A program made the translations under genes and the position numbers. From contig OZ023181.1 in the NCBI GenBank assembly GCA_963995505.1, positions 4,563,487 to 4,627,486 on the forward strand: 64,000 bases of DNA, in the 5' to 3' direction. Shown here one piece after another: positions 17,734 through 31,989 of this stretch (the first letter of the stretch is position 1; the number at the start of each line of letters is the position of its first letter). The notes beneath the pieces were generated by a model. That model made no database searches, was not told the origin of the DNA, and saw only the letters and a list, made by a program, of their open reading frames with translations. This DNA is from Hypericum androsaemum. Taxonomy: Eukaryota; Streptophyta; Magnoliopsida; Malpighiales; Hypericaceae.

Positions 17734-18500
17734 TTCGAATTTCTTTGAGCACGTTGGATAGCCGGTAAAATTCAACGGTAAAATCACAACGGATTGAACC
17801 AAAATTTTGAGGAGTTATTCCTAACAGCTTGGAAAAGATCTTGGACCATGGGGATGTCATTTCGATGTCTCTAAGTTTTTCTGCGAAATATAGTTTTAGA
17901 TTAAAACAAGTAAACTCGGATCCCAAGAGTAGTACCATTGTGAGTCAAATCCAAAAGTAAAATTTTGTCTGATCGGAGTAAAACTTGGTGGGCTTGTTTC
18001 TGATACCTTGAGAAAGATTGTATACAGTAGAGATTGTGTTTGAAGGTTTCTTGGGTTTTTTATCAATACAAATTTGGAGGTTACAATTGTGAATAACAAG
18101 AGGAACTAGGTCGGCCAAAATAAGTTGATTTCCTTCTTAGGGCTTTGTGTGCTATGTTTCGTGATTGACTTATTTTTATGCTATGAGTTCTTCCATCGAT
18201 TTATTGTCAAGTTTCACCTCGTGTCCAGCTCGCTAATGCATATGCAATGTTATTAAAAAATTGTGGTGCAACCGGTTGATCTTGACCTAGAATCAAACTT
18301 GGGTCATTTTCGCACATAAATCCGGATAGATGTTTAAATAGTAAGTCAACAACATTTTATCTAATAAAACGGTAAAAAATATTTGATTTTTTTTAGTTTA
18401 TTAAATTATAATTGTAATATTTGTAAATTATTAATTGTATAAGAAAAAGTATACGATTTAATATTATTTGTTATTTTTATACTAATATAATTAATAATAT
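17734..18500. other. Continuation of the split LTR, then spacer
   Basis: The first few hundred bases probably continue the LTR fragment interrupted at 15303. The remainder is AT-rich with no coding sequence recognised. Confidence 0.35.
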
Positions 18501-18589
18501 ATACTCTTTTATTTTGAAAATTTCTGGTTCGAACGACTATCCAAATGGTCTCATTGATCGAACCGAAGTCCTGAGATTGGAACGAAGCC

Positions 18590-18898
18590 AGAAACTTTTG
18601 TGCTTCTCTAGACCAAAATTGTACAGTAATGACAGATCCCGCCGGACAAGGACAAAGTGCAACTTGTCCGTGATCTCGTTCCGAACCATGAGCATCTATC
18701 TATCCTTGTGTAGTTGCCATGGCGTAACAGAAATTTATTACCAAAAGATATCAACCTATGGAATATGACTGAGAAGGCACATGCACACATACGGAAGGTA
18801 CTTTCCCCATGAAGCCACAAGTTAAAATTGTCAATCAGCAATGAATACCCAAGTGGACACTATAGTATCAGCTTCCAACTTAATTATAGTAACGTTCG
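18590..18898. repeat. Local duplicated segment, copy 2 (left part)
   Basis: Diverged copy of 13700-14060. It is broken at about 18898 by the LINE fragment and resumes at 20404. Confidence 0.78.
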
Positions 18899-18973
18899 TC
18901 AGACTGGACTGATTCGTTATCTCGGAGCCTCACTAAGGATGGGCGGTTCTCTACCCAGTCCCTTTATAGGGTA

Positions 18974-19357
18974 TTGTGCAGGGATGACGAGATGCCACCA
19001 GAAGATCCGATATGGAGACAGATTTGGACCTTACGGGTTCCTGAGAGGATTCGGCTTTTCATTTGGTTATTTTTCCATTGCAGATTGATGACAAATGCGG
19101 AGAGGGCGCGGAGACACTTCACTCAGGATGATACGTGCCCGAGATGTGGTGTGGAACCTGAGTCCCTAATGCATATGTCTCGTGATTGCAGGTTTTCCAG
19201 GTTGGTGTGGGCTTCCCTACTAGCACGGCCACCACGGGGTTTTTACACTGAGTCAGACCCACGCCGGTGGCTCTGGGCCAACATTTCAAGCACTGACGCC
19301 TCCGCCAAGGATCCTCCGTGGCCTACGACCTTCGTGACGGCATGCTGGTGGCTTTGA
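18974..19357 (+). pseudogene. LINE reverse-transcriptase zinc-binding domain
   Basis: Contains PIWRQIWTLRVPERIRLFIW, then CPRCGVEPESLMHMSRDCRFSRLVW, the conserved zf-RVT order with Cys and His ligands. It ends at TACWWL followed by TGA, where related copies (for example near 37350, minus) read CWWLW. The stop is therefore a TGG-to-TGA change. Confidence 0.85.
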
Positions 19358-19422
19358 AGATGGCGGAGCGACTCAGCTTTTCGACCTGGCACTACCTCGG
19401 GGCACCCCCCCCCCCCCCCCCC

Positions 19423-20247
19423 TCCCCAATCACTTCACAAGCACAGGAGTTTGCTCGTGTCCTGGCGGACCGAAATACTCCGTTACCTCCTCGTCGAGAG
19501 ATCCTAGTCTCTTGGCAGTGTCCTGTGGCTGGCTTTGTCAAGCTCAATACCGATGGGGCTTCGATGGGCAACCCGGGACCTGCTGGGGCTGGTGGTATCA
19601 TTCGTGACTCGGATGGTATTTGGGTATGCGGGTTTGCCAAGGGTATTGGGAGCTGCACCTCCTTGGCTGCAGAGCTTTGGGCTTTGGTCCTCGGGCTCGA
19701 GCTTTCATGGGAGAGGGGGTTCCGGAGGGTTCAGGTGGAGGTGGACTCTTCTCTGGCCATTCAGTGTGTTGGGCGTGCAGTCGACCGAGCACACCCCCTG
19801 GCGACACTGATCTACAGAGCGAGGGAGCTCCTGGCAAGGAGTTGGGAAATCACCATCCAGCACACCTGGTGGGAGGGTAACCGCGTGGCAGACGCTCTCT
19901 CCAATCGTGCTTTAGAGATTATGTATGACCCTATTATTTCTGATGCCCCTTTAGCATGTTGTGTTGAGGTATACCTTGATGATTTGCGGGGAGTTAGCTT
20001 ACCACGTTGTACCCGTCTGGACGGTGATGATATACGGGGATCAGACTTAGCGGTTCTTACGTCAAGGCGGGTCACTCTGACCTTGCCGAGGTGCTCTTTC
20101 CCTCTAGTAGCGGATTTTCCCACTGGGTTTTTACCGCCAGAGGGTTTTACTGAGGCCGGCGGCCGCAAGCTCGAGAGAGGGGACCCCACTTCTGAGGCTG
20201 AGGAGGTGCCTTTAGCCCTCCCGTTAGGTGGTTTGTTTATGAGTTGA
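19423..20247 (+). pseudogene. LINE RNase H domain
   Basis: Open frame with VKLNTDGASMGNPGPAGAGG, AAELWALVLGLELSWERGF, VEVDSSLAIQCV and TWWEGNRVADALSNRAL. These are the D, E, D and D-region motifs of RVT_3-type RNase H. It is followed by a roughly 100-residue tail to the stop at 20247. A run of 18 C (19405-19422) lies just before the domain and puts it in a different frame from the zinc-binding domain. Confidence 0.85.
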
Positions 20248-20321
20248 TCGTCTTATGCTGTTTTCGACTGTACTCTTCGTATTTATATAGGGGCGTGATC
20301 CTACCATTTCCATAAAAAAAA

Positions 20322-20413
20322 AGTTATAAGTTTTTTTTTGGTAGATGAATTAATTTTATGTATAACTTAATATTTACAACCAAATAGCAAAAGTATGTAC
20401 GCTAGTTATAAGT
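20322..20413. repeat. 72-bp insertion with 10-bp target duplication
   Basis: AGTTATAAGT at 20322-20331 and 20404-20413 flank a minus-strand insert beginning with a T-run and GGTAGATGAATTAATTTTAT. It is a short LINE or SINE tail inserted immediately beside the larger LINE. Confidence 0.65.
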
Positions 20414-20520
20414 AATTTAACTCATTCAGTTGAGGTTTTGTCGGGTATTAACCCAAATTGTGTTATTGAGCATTGAGGTCGAGCCAATAGATTATTCATA
20501 TATATGTTGTTCTGTGTCCA
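20404..20520. repeat. Local duplicated segment, copy 2 (right part, MITE-free site)
   Basis: Resumes the match to 14060-14151 and then runs through the position where copy 1 carries the MITE, without it (GATTATTCATATATATG). It is a natural empty site. Confidence 0.75.
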
Positions 20521-21330
20521 AATCTTATGGGTATAGTTGAGAATTGTGAGATTTAAAAAAAAATTTCCTTGTAATCATTAATTCATTATACCTTGTAGCT
20601 GATTTGTCTCACTCGGTGAACTCTCTTTAACCCTTGATATTTTTTTCATCTACTGTTTTTCAAGTGTATTATGTGTTCTAGTTACCATATAATTCCTAAC
20701 AGGTTCCATACTTTCCCCATCAACCCACGAGTTAAAAATGTCCATCAGCAAATAAGTAGCCAAGGGACAATATATTAATTTTACGGGTTTTCAAAATATT
20801 ATATAATAAGTTTTTTAATTATTTTAATTAAAACAATGAAAATATTTTAATTTTAAGAAAGATAAATTGCAACATGCAGAGAACCTGTTGTAAATTAAAA
20901 AATATATATTTTGATATTTGATTGGGAGACAATAATTTTTTGTTCACACTAAAAGGATAATTAATTTTTTTGTCAGCGCCGCTGTTTCAGAAAAACAACC
21001 ATATATGCGTATTATTTTTTAGGGGAAAATTACCTCTTTGATTAATCATTAGTCATATAAAATAATTTATATAGCTCACTAGAAAAATCTAAAACCAAGT
21101 CTATCAGAGTTTAACTAGTTTTACAAAATGGGTCCAACTTAGCAGGTAATTGAAAAAAAAAAGGTCCAGAAACCAAAACTTTTGTTCCGTGATGTACCCT
21201 TTTCCCAGACGAATGGGTCCAATTCCAAATTTTCTAGAAAGTTAAGGCTCAAGCCGACTTCCTTAAACAGAACAAACTGAATACAGCTCCCCTGTACTCC
21301 GAATCCAATTCCTGTCTCTGTTCTCCAATG
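20521..21330. other. Spacer upstream of the DOG1-like gene
   Basis: AT-rich sequence. A phrase near 20705-20755 (ACTTTCCCCATCAACCCACGAGTTAAAAATGTCCATCAGC, in pieces) again resembles the local duplication. No gene seen. Confidence 0.45.
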
Positions 21331-21340
21331 TATATAAAAA
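21331..21340 (+). promoter_or_regulatory. TATA box of the DOG1-like gene
   Basis: TATATAAAAA lies 56 bp upstream of the start codon, with a GA-rich leader (21375-21387) between. Spacing suits a short 5' leader. Confidence 0.65.
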
Positions 21341-21395
21341 CCTGCGATGCAAGCATCCGGTCCGTATCGATAAAGAGAGAGAGAGAGTGTGAACC

Positions 21396-22293
21396 ATGTC
21401 GTCCGAATCCGGACACAGGAACGGGGCAGGTGAGCTCGAGACCTTCAAGAAGTTTTTCGAGTGCTGGGTTGGGGAGCAGAACCGGTACCTGGACCAGCTG
21501 ATCTCCGCGTCCAAAGACTACCAGAACGGATCCGCCGATGGGGACTCCGGGGAGCAAGCTCTCCGGCCCCTTGTCCGACGAGTCGTGGAGCACTACGAGC
21601 AGTACTACCGGAGCAAGTCGAGGTGGGCGAAGCGAGACGTCCTGAAGATGCTGAAGCCACCGTGGAGGAGCTCCCTGGAGAGCGCTTTCATGTGGATTGG
21701 CGGGTGGAGACCCAGCATGGCCTTCCATTTGCTCTACTCCAAGTCAGGTATTAACACATCATTAGTTACGAGTCCCGTAACAGTAGATACGAAGATTCTA
21801 ATATACTATATATATATATATAGGTATGCAGCTGGAGGACCATCTCGAGGAGGTAATCCGCGGACTAACCACGGGTGACCTCGGAGACCTCTCCCAATCC
21901 CAGCTCGCCCGAGTCGACCAGCTCCAGCGGGAGATCATCCGCAGGGAGAAGGACGTCACCGAGAAGATGGCCAAAATGCAGGAGACAGTGGCCGACGCGA
22001 CGATGGTGGAGCTCTCCCATTTGGTGAGCGAGTCGACGAGGGACCACCCACACGAAGAGGACGATGACGAGGAGCGAGTCGAGGCCGAGTTAACGAGCAA
22101 GGAGAAGAAGATGGAGCAAGTCCTCCACGAGGCGGATGGTCTACGGCTGGAATCCCTCAAAGGGGTCATAGAGATGCTGACGCCGATCCAGGCCGTCTAT
22201 TTCCTGATCGCAGCTGCGGAGCTGCACCTGCGCCTCCATGAGTGGGGGATGAGGAAGGATGCGTCGTCGGAGAACCCAAGTGGCTCGCCTTAA
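21396..22293 (+). CDS. DOG1-domain protein (DOG1-like)
   Basis: Exons are 21396-21747 and 21824-22293, joined across a 76-bp intron (GTATTA donor, TATATAG acceptor, phase 1). The product has 273 residues. It carries the DOG1 domain also found at the C-terminus of TGA-type bZIPs but has no bZIP, as in the DOG1/DOG1-like family (about 220-300 residues). Visible landmarks are FKKFFECWVGEQNRYLDQL (17-35), YYRSKSRWAKRDVLKML (near 70), PPWRSSLESAFMWIGGWRPS (near 90-108), LSQSQLARVDQLQREIIRREK (near 140-160) and EADGLRLESLKGVIEMLTPIQAVYFLIAAAELHLRLHEWG (in pieces, near 215-260). Arabidopsis DOG1 controls seed dormancy and binds clade A PP2Cs; other family members act in reserve accumulation or remain uncharacterised. 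Nearly equal similarity to several DOG1-like members means I give no gene symbol. Confidence 0.9.
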
Positions 22294-23277
22294 TGACAGT
22301 AATTAATTCTTTAATCTTTTCTGGTAATTAGTAGTAATAGACTATACAGAGAGCTGCTATAATTAAGATGGAAAAAGTCAAAAGTCTCGTTCTTCGGGTG
22401 CTTTATTTCTATATATATGTGCCCATAGATTTTCTCTCGCTTTTCTGTTCTGTCGTTAGTAACAGCGTGACTGTATCCTAAATAATTGGGATAAACTGAA
22501 ACATGTATCTTGTGATATATGATGAGCTTTGGAGTAAAGTATTATTTGTAGAATAATTTTAAGGTGGTTTTTTAATCTGTTTTTTTATTCTACATTAGTT
22601 ATTCGTCAAAATTTCATCAAATTTTGACGGGACGTGCTGGAAAATAAGATTCAACAAAAACCTTAGTGTCGGAGGATTGAAATAGAGATGGGCAAATGTA
22701 ACAATATTTAGACCATCCTCTACACCCACCAATTCATTATTGTGAAAATGAATAGAACAAACACCGGGTACTAAGATTTCGAGTTGGACACGAAGGAAAG
22801 GAGCAAAGAACTGCTAAGAGAAGAAGTGCCAATCCACAAGCTATCTTCATACAGGAAACTGAGAAAGTTGTAAAGTTTACAACCGCAAAGCATAAAGCAA
22901 CAAACACGAAAGGCCTCTTAAGAGAGTGAGTGCAAAGAAGCTATAAGCAAAGAACACAATCCATGAAATCTAATGAGAAGCCAAGTCCATCTTTTGCCCC
23001 AACTGATCACTCTTCAAACTCACAAACCTATCGATATACCGGCGAAGAGGAGGAGAAAGAGGATGAGCACTCTGTTCTAATGGTCTCTTCGCTCCTTTCG
23101 TCCCTCCTATTATATCTTCAATCTTATTTCAGATTGCTAGTATTACTATAGACCCTAATCCCAAAATGAGGAAATAGAAAGGGAGTAAAAACACCTTTCT
23201 GGACCGAGTTTTTTCCTGTATAGCTGCACAATTCTTTCTTCTTCCATCAAGTGAGGAACCAGTTGAATGTGCTTCCT
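22294..23277. other. Spacer between DOG1-like and endoglucanase genes
   Basis: The two genes converge here, so both 3' untranslated regions lie in this stretch. AT-rich up to 22900, then mixed. No further gene seen. Confidence 0.5.
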
Positions 23278-27149
<3,872 letters not shown>

Positions 27150-27327
27150 TTACAAATGTGGGAATGCTGGTGTGGGTTCTCTCTTAAAATTTCGGATAAA
27201 CCAACCAGTTAAGAGGAGGAAGAAGAAGCAGACTCTTTCTTCTTCTTCTTTTTTAGGGTTGTGAGGGAAGAAGAAGAATAAGATAGAAGAGGGAAAGAGT
27301 GAGAGGCTAGGAAGGAGCACAAGTGTG

Positions 27328-27335
27328 TATATATT
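27328..27335 (-). promoter_or_regulatory. TATA-like box of the endoglucanase gene
   Basis: AATATATA on the minus strand, about 205 bp upstream of the start codon, followed by a pyrimidine-rich leader (TTCTTCTTC runs on minus). Confidence 0.5.
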
Positions 27336-27594
27336 GAGTGAGGAAAGGAAGGTGCCAAGAGGCCAGAAATTGGCAGGGATCAATTAATGGAGGACCATTT
27401 TTATTTTATTTTATTTATACTCTTTCTTTTTTGAAAAAAATAAAAAAGGAGGCTGTATTTGGGGTTTTTTTCATTTAGAAGTTTTTTTTTCTTTTGGAAG
27501 TTTGAAAAAACGGTTGAGGAAAAAGAACAGGGTCATGTGGGTGTCCTTTGGCGTTTCACTGGAACGGTCGGTGTGGATTTATTGTTAAGTGATA
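27336..27594. other. Upstream spacer of the endoglucanase gene
   Basis: AT-rich with several homopolymer T-runs. Nothing else recognised. Confidence 0.4.
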
Positions 27595-28700
27595 AGGGAT
27601 TTAGATTCACGGGGATTACATAAAAATTATTTTCATGGTATGAACTAAATATGGGCCTTTAGATTTGATCAAATTTTTTTTTACAGATCTGATGGTCAGA
27701 ATCTGTTGAGGGTATTTTCGAGTTTTTATCCAAACATACTCATTAGGGTTCCACCATTTTTCTATATAATCCCAAAAAAAAATACGCCCCCTCCCCCCCC
27801 AGGTCGTCGCCTAACTGATTGCCGATCCACCGTCGCTAAACGATTCACAACTCGATCGCCATCCACAGCTCGACCCCCGCCACAGCTTTCACATCGGATC
27901 AGCCCGCCACCGTTAGCCCTCGCACAACCGCTGCCGTATCACCTCTCAGCTTGTTGTCGTCACCGTCGCCTTCGTCCCTAGCTCGTCGTCGCCGTCGATC
28001 CAAGATTGTCACCTGCCTTACCGCCGATCCACTTTCCACCGTCATCTCCGCCGCCTCCTCGCTCAGCCCTGCCTCTCGTCGTTCACCCACCGCTCAGTTC
28101 GCCGCCCAGCTCCTCAGGCCGCCGCTCCACCTCTGCCCGCAGTTCGCCATCCTCCCCCCCAGACTGATCCCAGTTTTGGTTTGGCGCGGTTTGAAGTTAC
28201 TAGTGGTTCGCCGGGGGGTCGATCACAGCCGACTACCCCCGGCCACTTCGTCTTTTATTTGAAACTGAAAACCAATATTATTCATTCTTCTCGAAGCTGA
28301 ACACCAATATTCGAGAAGAATGAAACCAATACATTCAAACGGTATACATTTTTACTTATAATGGGATACCAATATTAGAGAAGATGAAAACCAATATTAC
28401 GGTGGAATGAAACCAATATCATAGTAGAATGAAACCAATGTCATAGTAGAATGAAATCAATAACATAGAAGATGGAAACCAATATCATAGTTGAATGAAA
28501 CCAATATCATAGTAGAATGAAACCAATATCATAGAAGATGGAAACCAATATCCGAAAAAATAGAAACCAATATCATAGTAGAATAAAACCAATATCATAG
28601 TAGATGAAACCAATATCATAGAAGATGGAAACCAATATCCGAGAAAATGGAAACCAATATTCTCATACTTGTATTTCCATAAATTGTATTATTTTGCTGA
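27595..28700 (+). repeat. Left arm of a large inverted-repeat structure
   Basis: The outer ~130 bp (GGGATTTAGATTCA, then GATTACATAAAAATTATT, CATGGTATGAACTAAAT, CAGATCTGATGGTCA) match, in inverted orientation, the sequence ending at 33441. The inner part carries CCAATATCATAG repeats and then TATTTCCATAAATTGTATTA, which also recur inverted near 32000-32060. Between lies a C-rich patch (27780-28262) whose open frames (His/Pro/Arg-rich) look like low-complexity artefacts. This could be one terminal repeat of a large DNA transposon or one of two family members in opposite orientation. Confidence 0.6.
28264..28662 (+). repeat. About 20-23-bp subterminal tandem repeats
   Basis: More than fifteen degenerate copies of GAATGAAACCAATATCATAGTA-like units, with AGAAGATGG and GAGAAAATGG variants. 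The same phrase occurs inverted at 32085-32340. Confidence 0.85.
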
Positions 28701-29066
28701 TATTTTTTTTAATTATTGTATTTTCAATATTGCCTCTATCCCTTTCAGTGGGGATTACCCATGTCCCCACTGAATTTGAACCCAGTGATAAGAACCAATC
28801 TTCTTCTTTTTTTCACCAACGGCCCATGCAGGTAAAAGTGACACCCTTTTTTAACCCAGTAAAATTATTACAATTGATAACGGACTTACCTTTTGGTAAA
28901 AATATTTTATTTTTAATTTTTATGAATGAAAGACAATGTGAAAGAAATTTTTTTTTACTAGTTTTCATTAGTACTTGATTCGAAATTTCATAGGTTAAAA
29001 AAATATCGCATTTTATGTTATCTACTTGCTTTGGTGTTGCAGATGGGGAATTTTTAAAAAGTGAAG
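28701..29066. other. Spacer
   Basis: AT-rich, with no feature recognised beyond an inner end of the inverted-repeat arm. Confidence 0.4.
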
Positions 29067-29069
29067 GTT

Positions 29070-29840
29070 TTTTTTAGAAACCAAACAAAACATATATTAA
29101 ATTAAGTAGGAAAATCAACATACAGGAGCCTATCTAAGTCTAAAGGAGTAAAAGAAATCGAATCACTTGAAACTAAACATAGTCTTGCTGATCGGCAAAC
29201 ATAACCAGCAACCTGATTTTAAAGCCTACCAATCAACCTAAGCTTACAACGCGGCAAGAATTCCAGTTCCTCCCTTAGCACGAGGTTCCTAATCTCTCAA
29301 TTAAGCTGCAGCAGCAGAGAAGTGAGGCACATATGAGCCATAAGGCAATCTGTTTCTACGATGGTTGCCAAATTTTGGAAGTTGGAATGTACTAAATGAA
29401 AAGAGAGTTGAATTGTCTTAAGTTCAGCTTCTAGAGGAGAAGAGACACGACAAGAAGAACTCTGACCTTGCACCAGAAGGTCTTGTGTGTTTCTAATAAC
29501 GGATGCAATTCTAGCTTGAGAAAAGACCCCAAACCAGGACGCATCGCAATCAAACTTCAAGATTCCCGCATTCAGGGCAATCCGAGAAGCATGGTTTCCA
29601 TGAGCAAGAATAGCAGACAGTTCAGCAAGACCTAAAGTCTTGAAAAATTCATTACACATATAAGCAACCTGTGAAACAGCAATAGTCGGAACATGGGCAA
29701 CATACTTAAAGAGAGATTTATTTCTAGCAATTCAAATATCCAAACAAATATAAGCAGCTAACGAAGCAAGCTGGCTTGAATGAATAACATCCGGGTAAAA
29801 CAAAATAAGGCCCCGAGAATGAGAGAGAAAAAAGACCCTT
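29070..29840 (-). mobile_element. 5'-truncated L1-type LINE fragment (minus strand)
   Basis: On the minus strand a zinc-binding/linker region (ICLDIWIARNKSLFKYVAHVP) is followed by an RNase H start (LKFDCDASWFGVFSQARIASVIRN), then SSPLEAELKTIQLSFHLV and IVETDCLMAHMCL. The 3' end, marked by a T-run at 29070 on plus, reads GGTTTCTAAAAAAAA. The RNase H domain is cut short after the third catalytic region. Confidence 0.78.
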
Positions 29841-30507
29841 CAAAAAAAATCACACTTAATAAGTATATTAAAATTTCATATATTAAAAAACAATAATGGA
29901 AGCATTCTTGAATTGTGGCATCCAGATTTTATCTGAACCAAAAGTTTTAATTTATAAGGTCCTAGCTAATAAGATCTGGAAATCAATTTGCTGGATTCTC
30001 AATCAACCTGTCTCTGCATGTGTTGTGACTAAGGACTTTTTAAAGTAAATTTTTACACACACTAGCTTGAACTCTCTCAACTTTCGTTGATGTTTATACG
30101 TTTTATGTCATTATGTTGTGACTAAGGGTTGATTCTATTTTCTAAGAAAACGATTAACAATAGGCATATAAGTGGTGCCAAATCTAACTAACAAATACTT
30201 AAATTAAGTGGTGAAAATTATTTTAGTTTGAGTATTTAGTTCGAGTTCTTAAAAAATAGAAAAAAGTCATACAAAGTGGTATAAATCAAAAAATGTGGTG
30301 CTAATTATATTTAAGAAGGTGATAAGAAAGTGATAAATGCATTAACATCCTCTTAAGAATGACTTTTTTGTCTGGCCCCCCCTAAATTAATGTTGTAATC
30401 ATTTGGGAAGAACATGTTCTTCCGAGTTTCCATCACACCCATGTTCTCTCCGGGACAAACGAGTGTGATTCTTAGTTAACCATGTTGGAGAAAATCAGAA
30501 ATAAAAC

Positions 30508-30545
30508 GCCATTGAAACATTTCTTAAAAAAAAGCCATTGAAACA
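30508..30545 (+). repeat. Micro insertion with 12-bp target duplication
   Basis: GCCATTGAAACA occurs at 30508-30519 and 30534-30545 around TTTCTT plus eight A (plus orientation). Confidence 0.65.
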
Positions 30546-30581
30546 GATTTCCAATATATTCTTGTCTTTTTTCTCGTGGTA

Positions 30582-31194
30582 CAGTAAAATTTTTCTAAAG
30601 TGATATTGTTGAGACCGGAGAAAATTATCACTTTAGAGGGGTTATCATATAAGAGAGGTTTATATTTTTTTTACTACAAAAAATTATTGTGTAATTCTCA
30701 TTTGACCAAGACCTCTCTATCTGCTACATTCCAACCAAACAAGATATTGTCGATGCAATTTTGAATCAATCAAACAAAAATGCAAATAAAAATTACGAGA
30801 TAACTTAAATCTCGGCTTAAAGCGTTATTCAAATACTACACTCGATTGAAATATTTTTTACAACAAGACGACCATCACAAGGACCATTTGAAGATAATTC
30901 AAAAGATGAATGATGACGTAAAAGTTATCAAACAAGAAAATCTAGCACAAATTAACATCTTAAAATAATTTTTAAATTTGCAAAGTACGTAAAAATATAT
31001 GTATTTATTCAAAAATATCACTTTATGCAAAAATTGGGACCGTAATTTTACACTAAAATTTTCTGAAAAAGTATCAGTTATTACGATAGAGGGGTTATCA
31101 TATTTTAACACTGGTCCTGATTCGGGACCAGGACTTTTTATCAGTTTAGAGAGGTTATCACTTTAGAAGGGATCACTTTACAGAAGTTTTACTG
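30582..31194. mobile_element. Emigrant/pogo-type MITE (613 bp) with TA duplication
   Basis: Ends are CAGTAAAATTTTTCTAAAGTGA and the inverted CAGTAAAACTTCTGTAAAGTGA, flanked by TA on each side (30580-30581 and 31195-31196). Further inward phrases AGAGGGGTTATCA and GGGACCAGGACTTTTTATCA repeat in opposite orientation. This matches the CAGTAAAACCTCT termini of pogo-related Emigrant elements. No transposase is encoded. Confidence 0.78.
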
Positions 31195-31196
31195 TA

Positions 31197-31985
31197 TATT
31201 TAACTTTTTTTCCTAGGGCGGTTTTTTTCATTTATCACAAATCGCAATAGAGTTCTAAAGATCAATGGTCACAACTTCGCAGAAAAAAATTCTATACTAT
31301 TTAGTATGTAAATATTATCATTTATAAAAATTTACTTACCAAAAAATATTTTAAATGTGCATGTCATTTTTTATTTTTGGCCACAAATACTTGGTATTCA
31401 AATACTCGATATGTCGATTTTATATAGATTCCAATTAGATATTGCCACAAATGCTATGACATATTTGACTACTAAAATATTATACCAATAATAACGATGA
31501 TGTGTATACATACTAGAGTTCAGAATGTGACTACTCAAATGCTATGACATATTCTTTCAGGCAACAATACAGTCAGTCTTCAAAGAGATTCCATGAATCT
31601 AATAAAAGTTCCATTAACATCTACTTTCCATCACATTTTCTGGGAGAAAAAATGTTTGTTGACTATATGTCATTTCCCAATTCGCTGTGATCCGGGATCC
31701 GTTGTTAAATAATTGGGAATTGGAATATAATCATGATGTAGTAATGGAACATTCACAATAATATACATGTAGATGTAGTCTCCCAATTACAGCTTTTAGT
31801 TATTTATTTCTTGGCGAGAGAACCAACGTTTCACAAGCACAGTGTACACATTGAATTTCCGGGCTTGAATTAAGTAGCGACTAGGCTAATCCTTACCGAT
31901 GGAAATAGGGATAATATTGGTACACCACTATTAACAAAAAAGCTATAAATTAGGAAATAAATATCATCAAATTACCCTAAATCAC
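31197..31985. other. Spacer
   Basis: AT-rich, no feature recognised. Confidence 0.4.
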
Positions 31986-31989
31986 GTAA

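Larger units (their letters stand above)
18900..20321 (+). mobile_element. 5'-truncated L1-type LINE fragment
   Basis: Holds the 3' end of a plant L1 LINE: a reverse-transcriptase zinc-binding domain followed by RNase H and a 3' tail ending CATTTCCATAAAAAAAAA at 20321. The endonuclease and reverse-transcriptase domains are missing. It interrupts the local duplicated segment. I could not find a clear target duplication. Confidence 0.82.

Noticed and set aside
21249..22169. Antisense and frame-shifted open frames over the DOG1-like gene
   Set aside because: They overlap the spliced DOG1-like coding exons, which have clear family motifs. The overlapping frames have none.
27706..28262. Two overlapping Pro/Arg/Ser-rich frames
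   Set aside because: Low-complexity C-rich sequence inside an inverted-repeat arm. No conserved domain and no sensible start or splice structure.
28264..28662. Regularly spaced repeats considered as a CRISPR-like array
   Set aside because: The units are contiguous and degenerate without unique spacers, and the genome is a plant. They are subterminal or minisatellite repeats.
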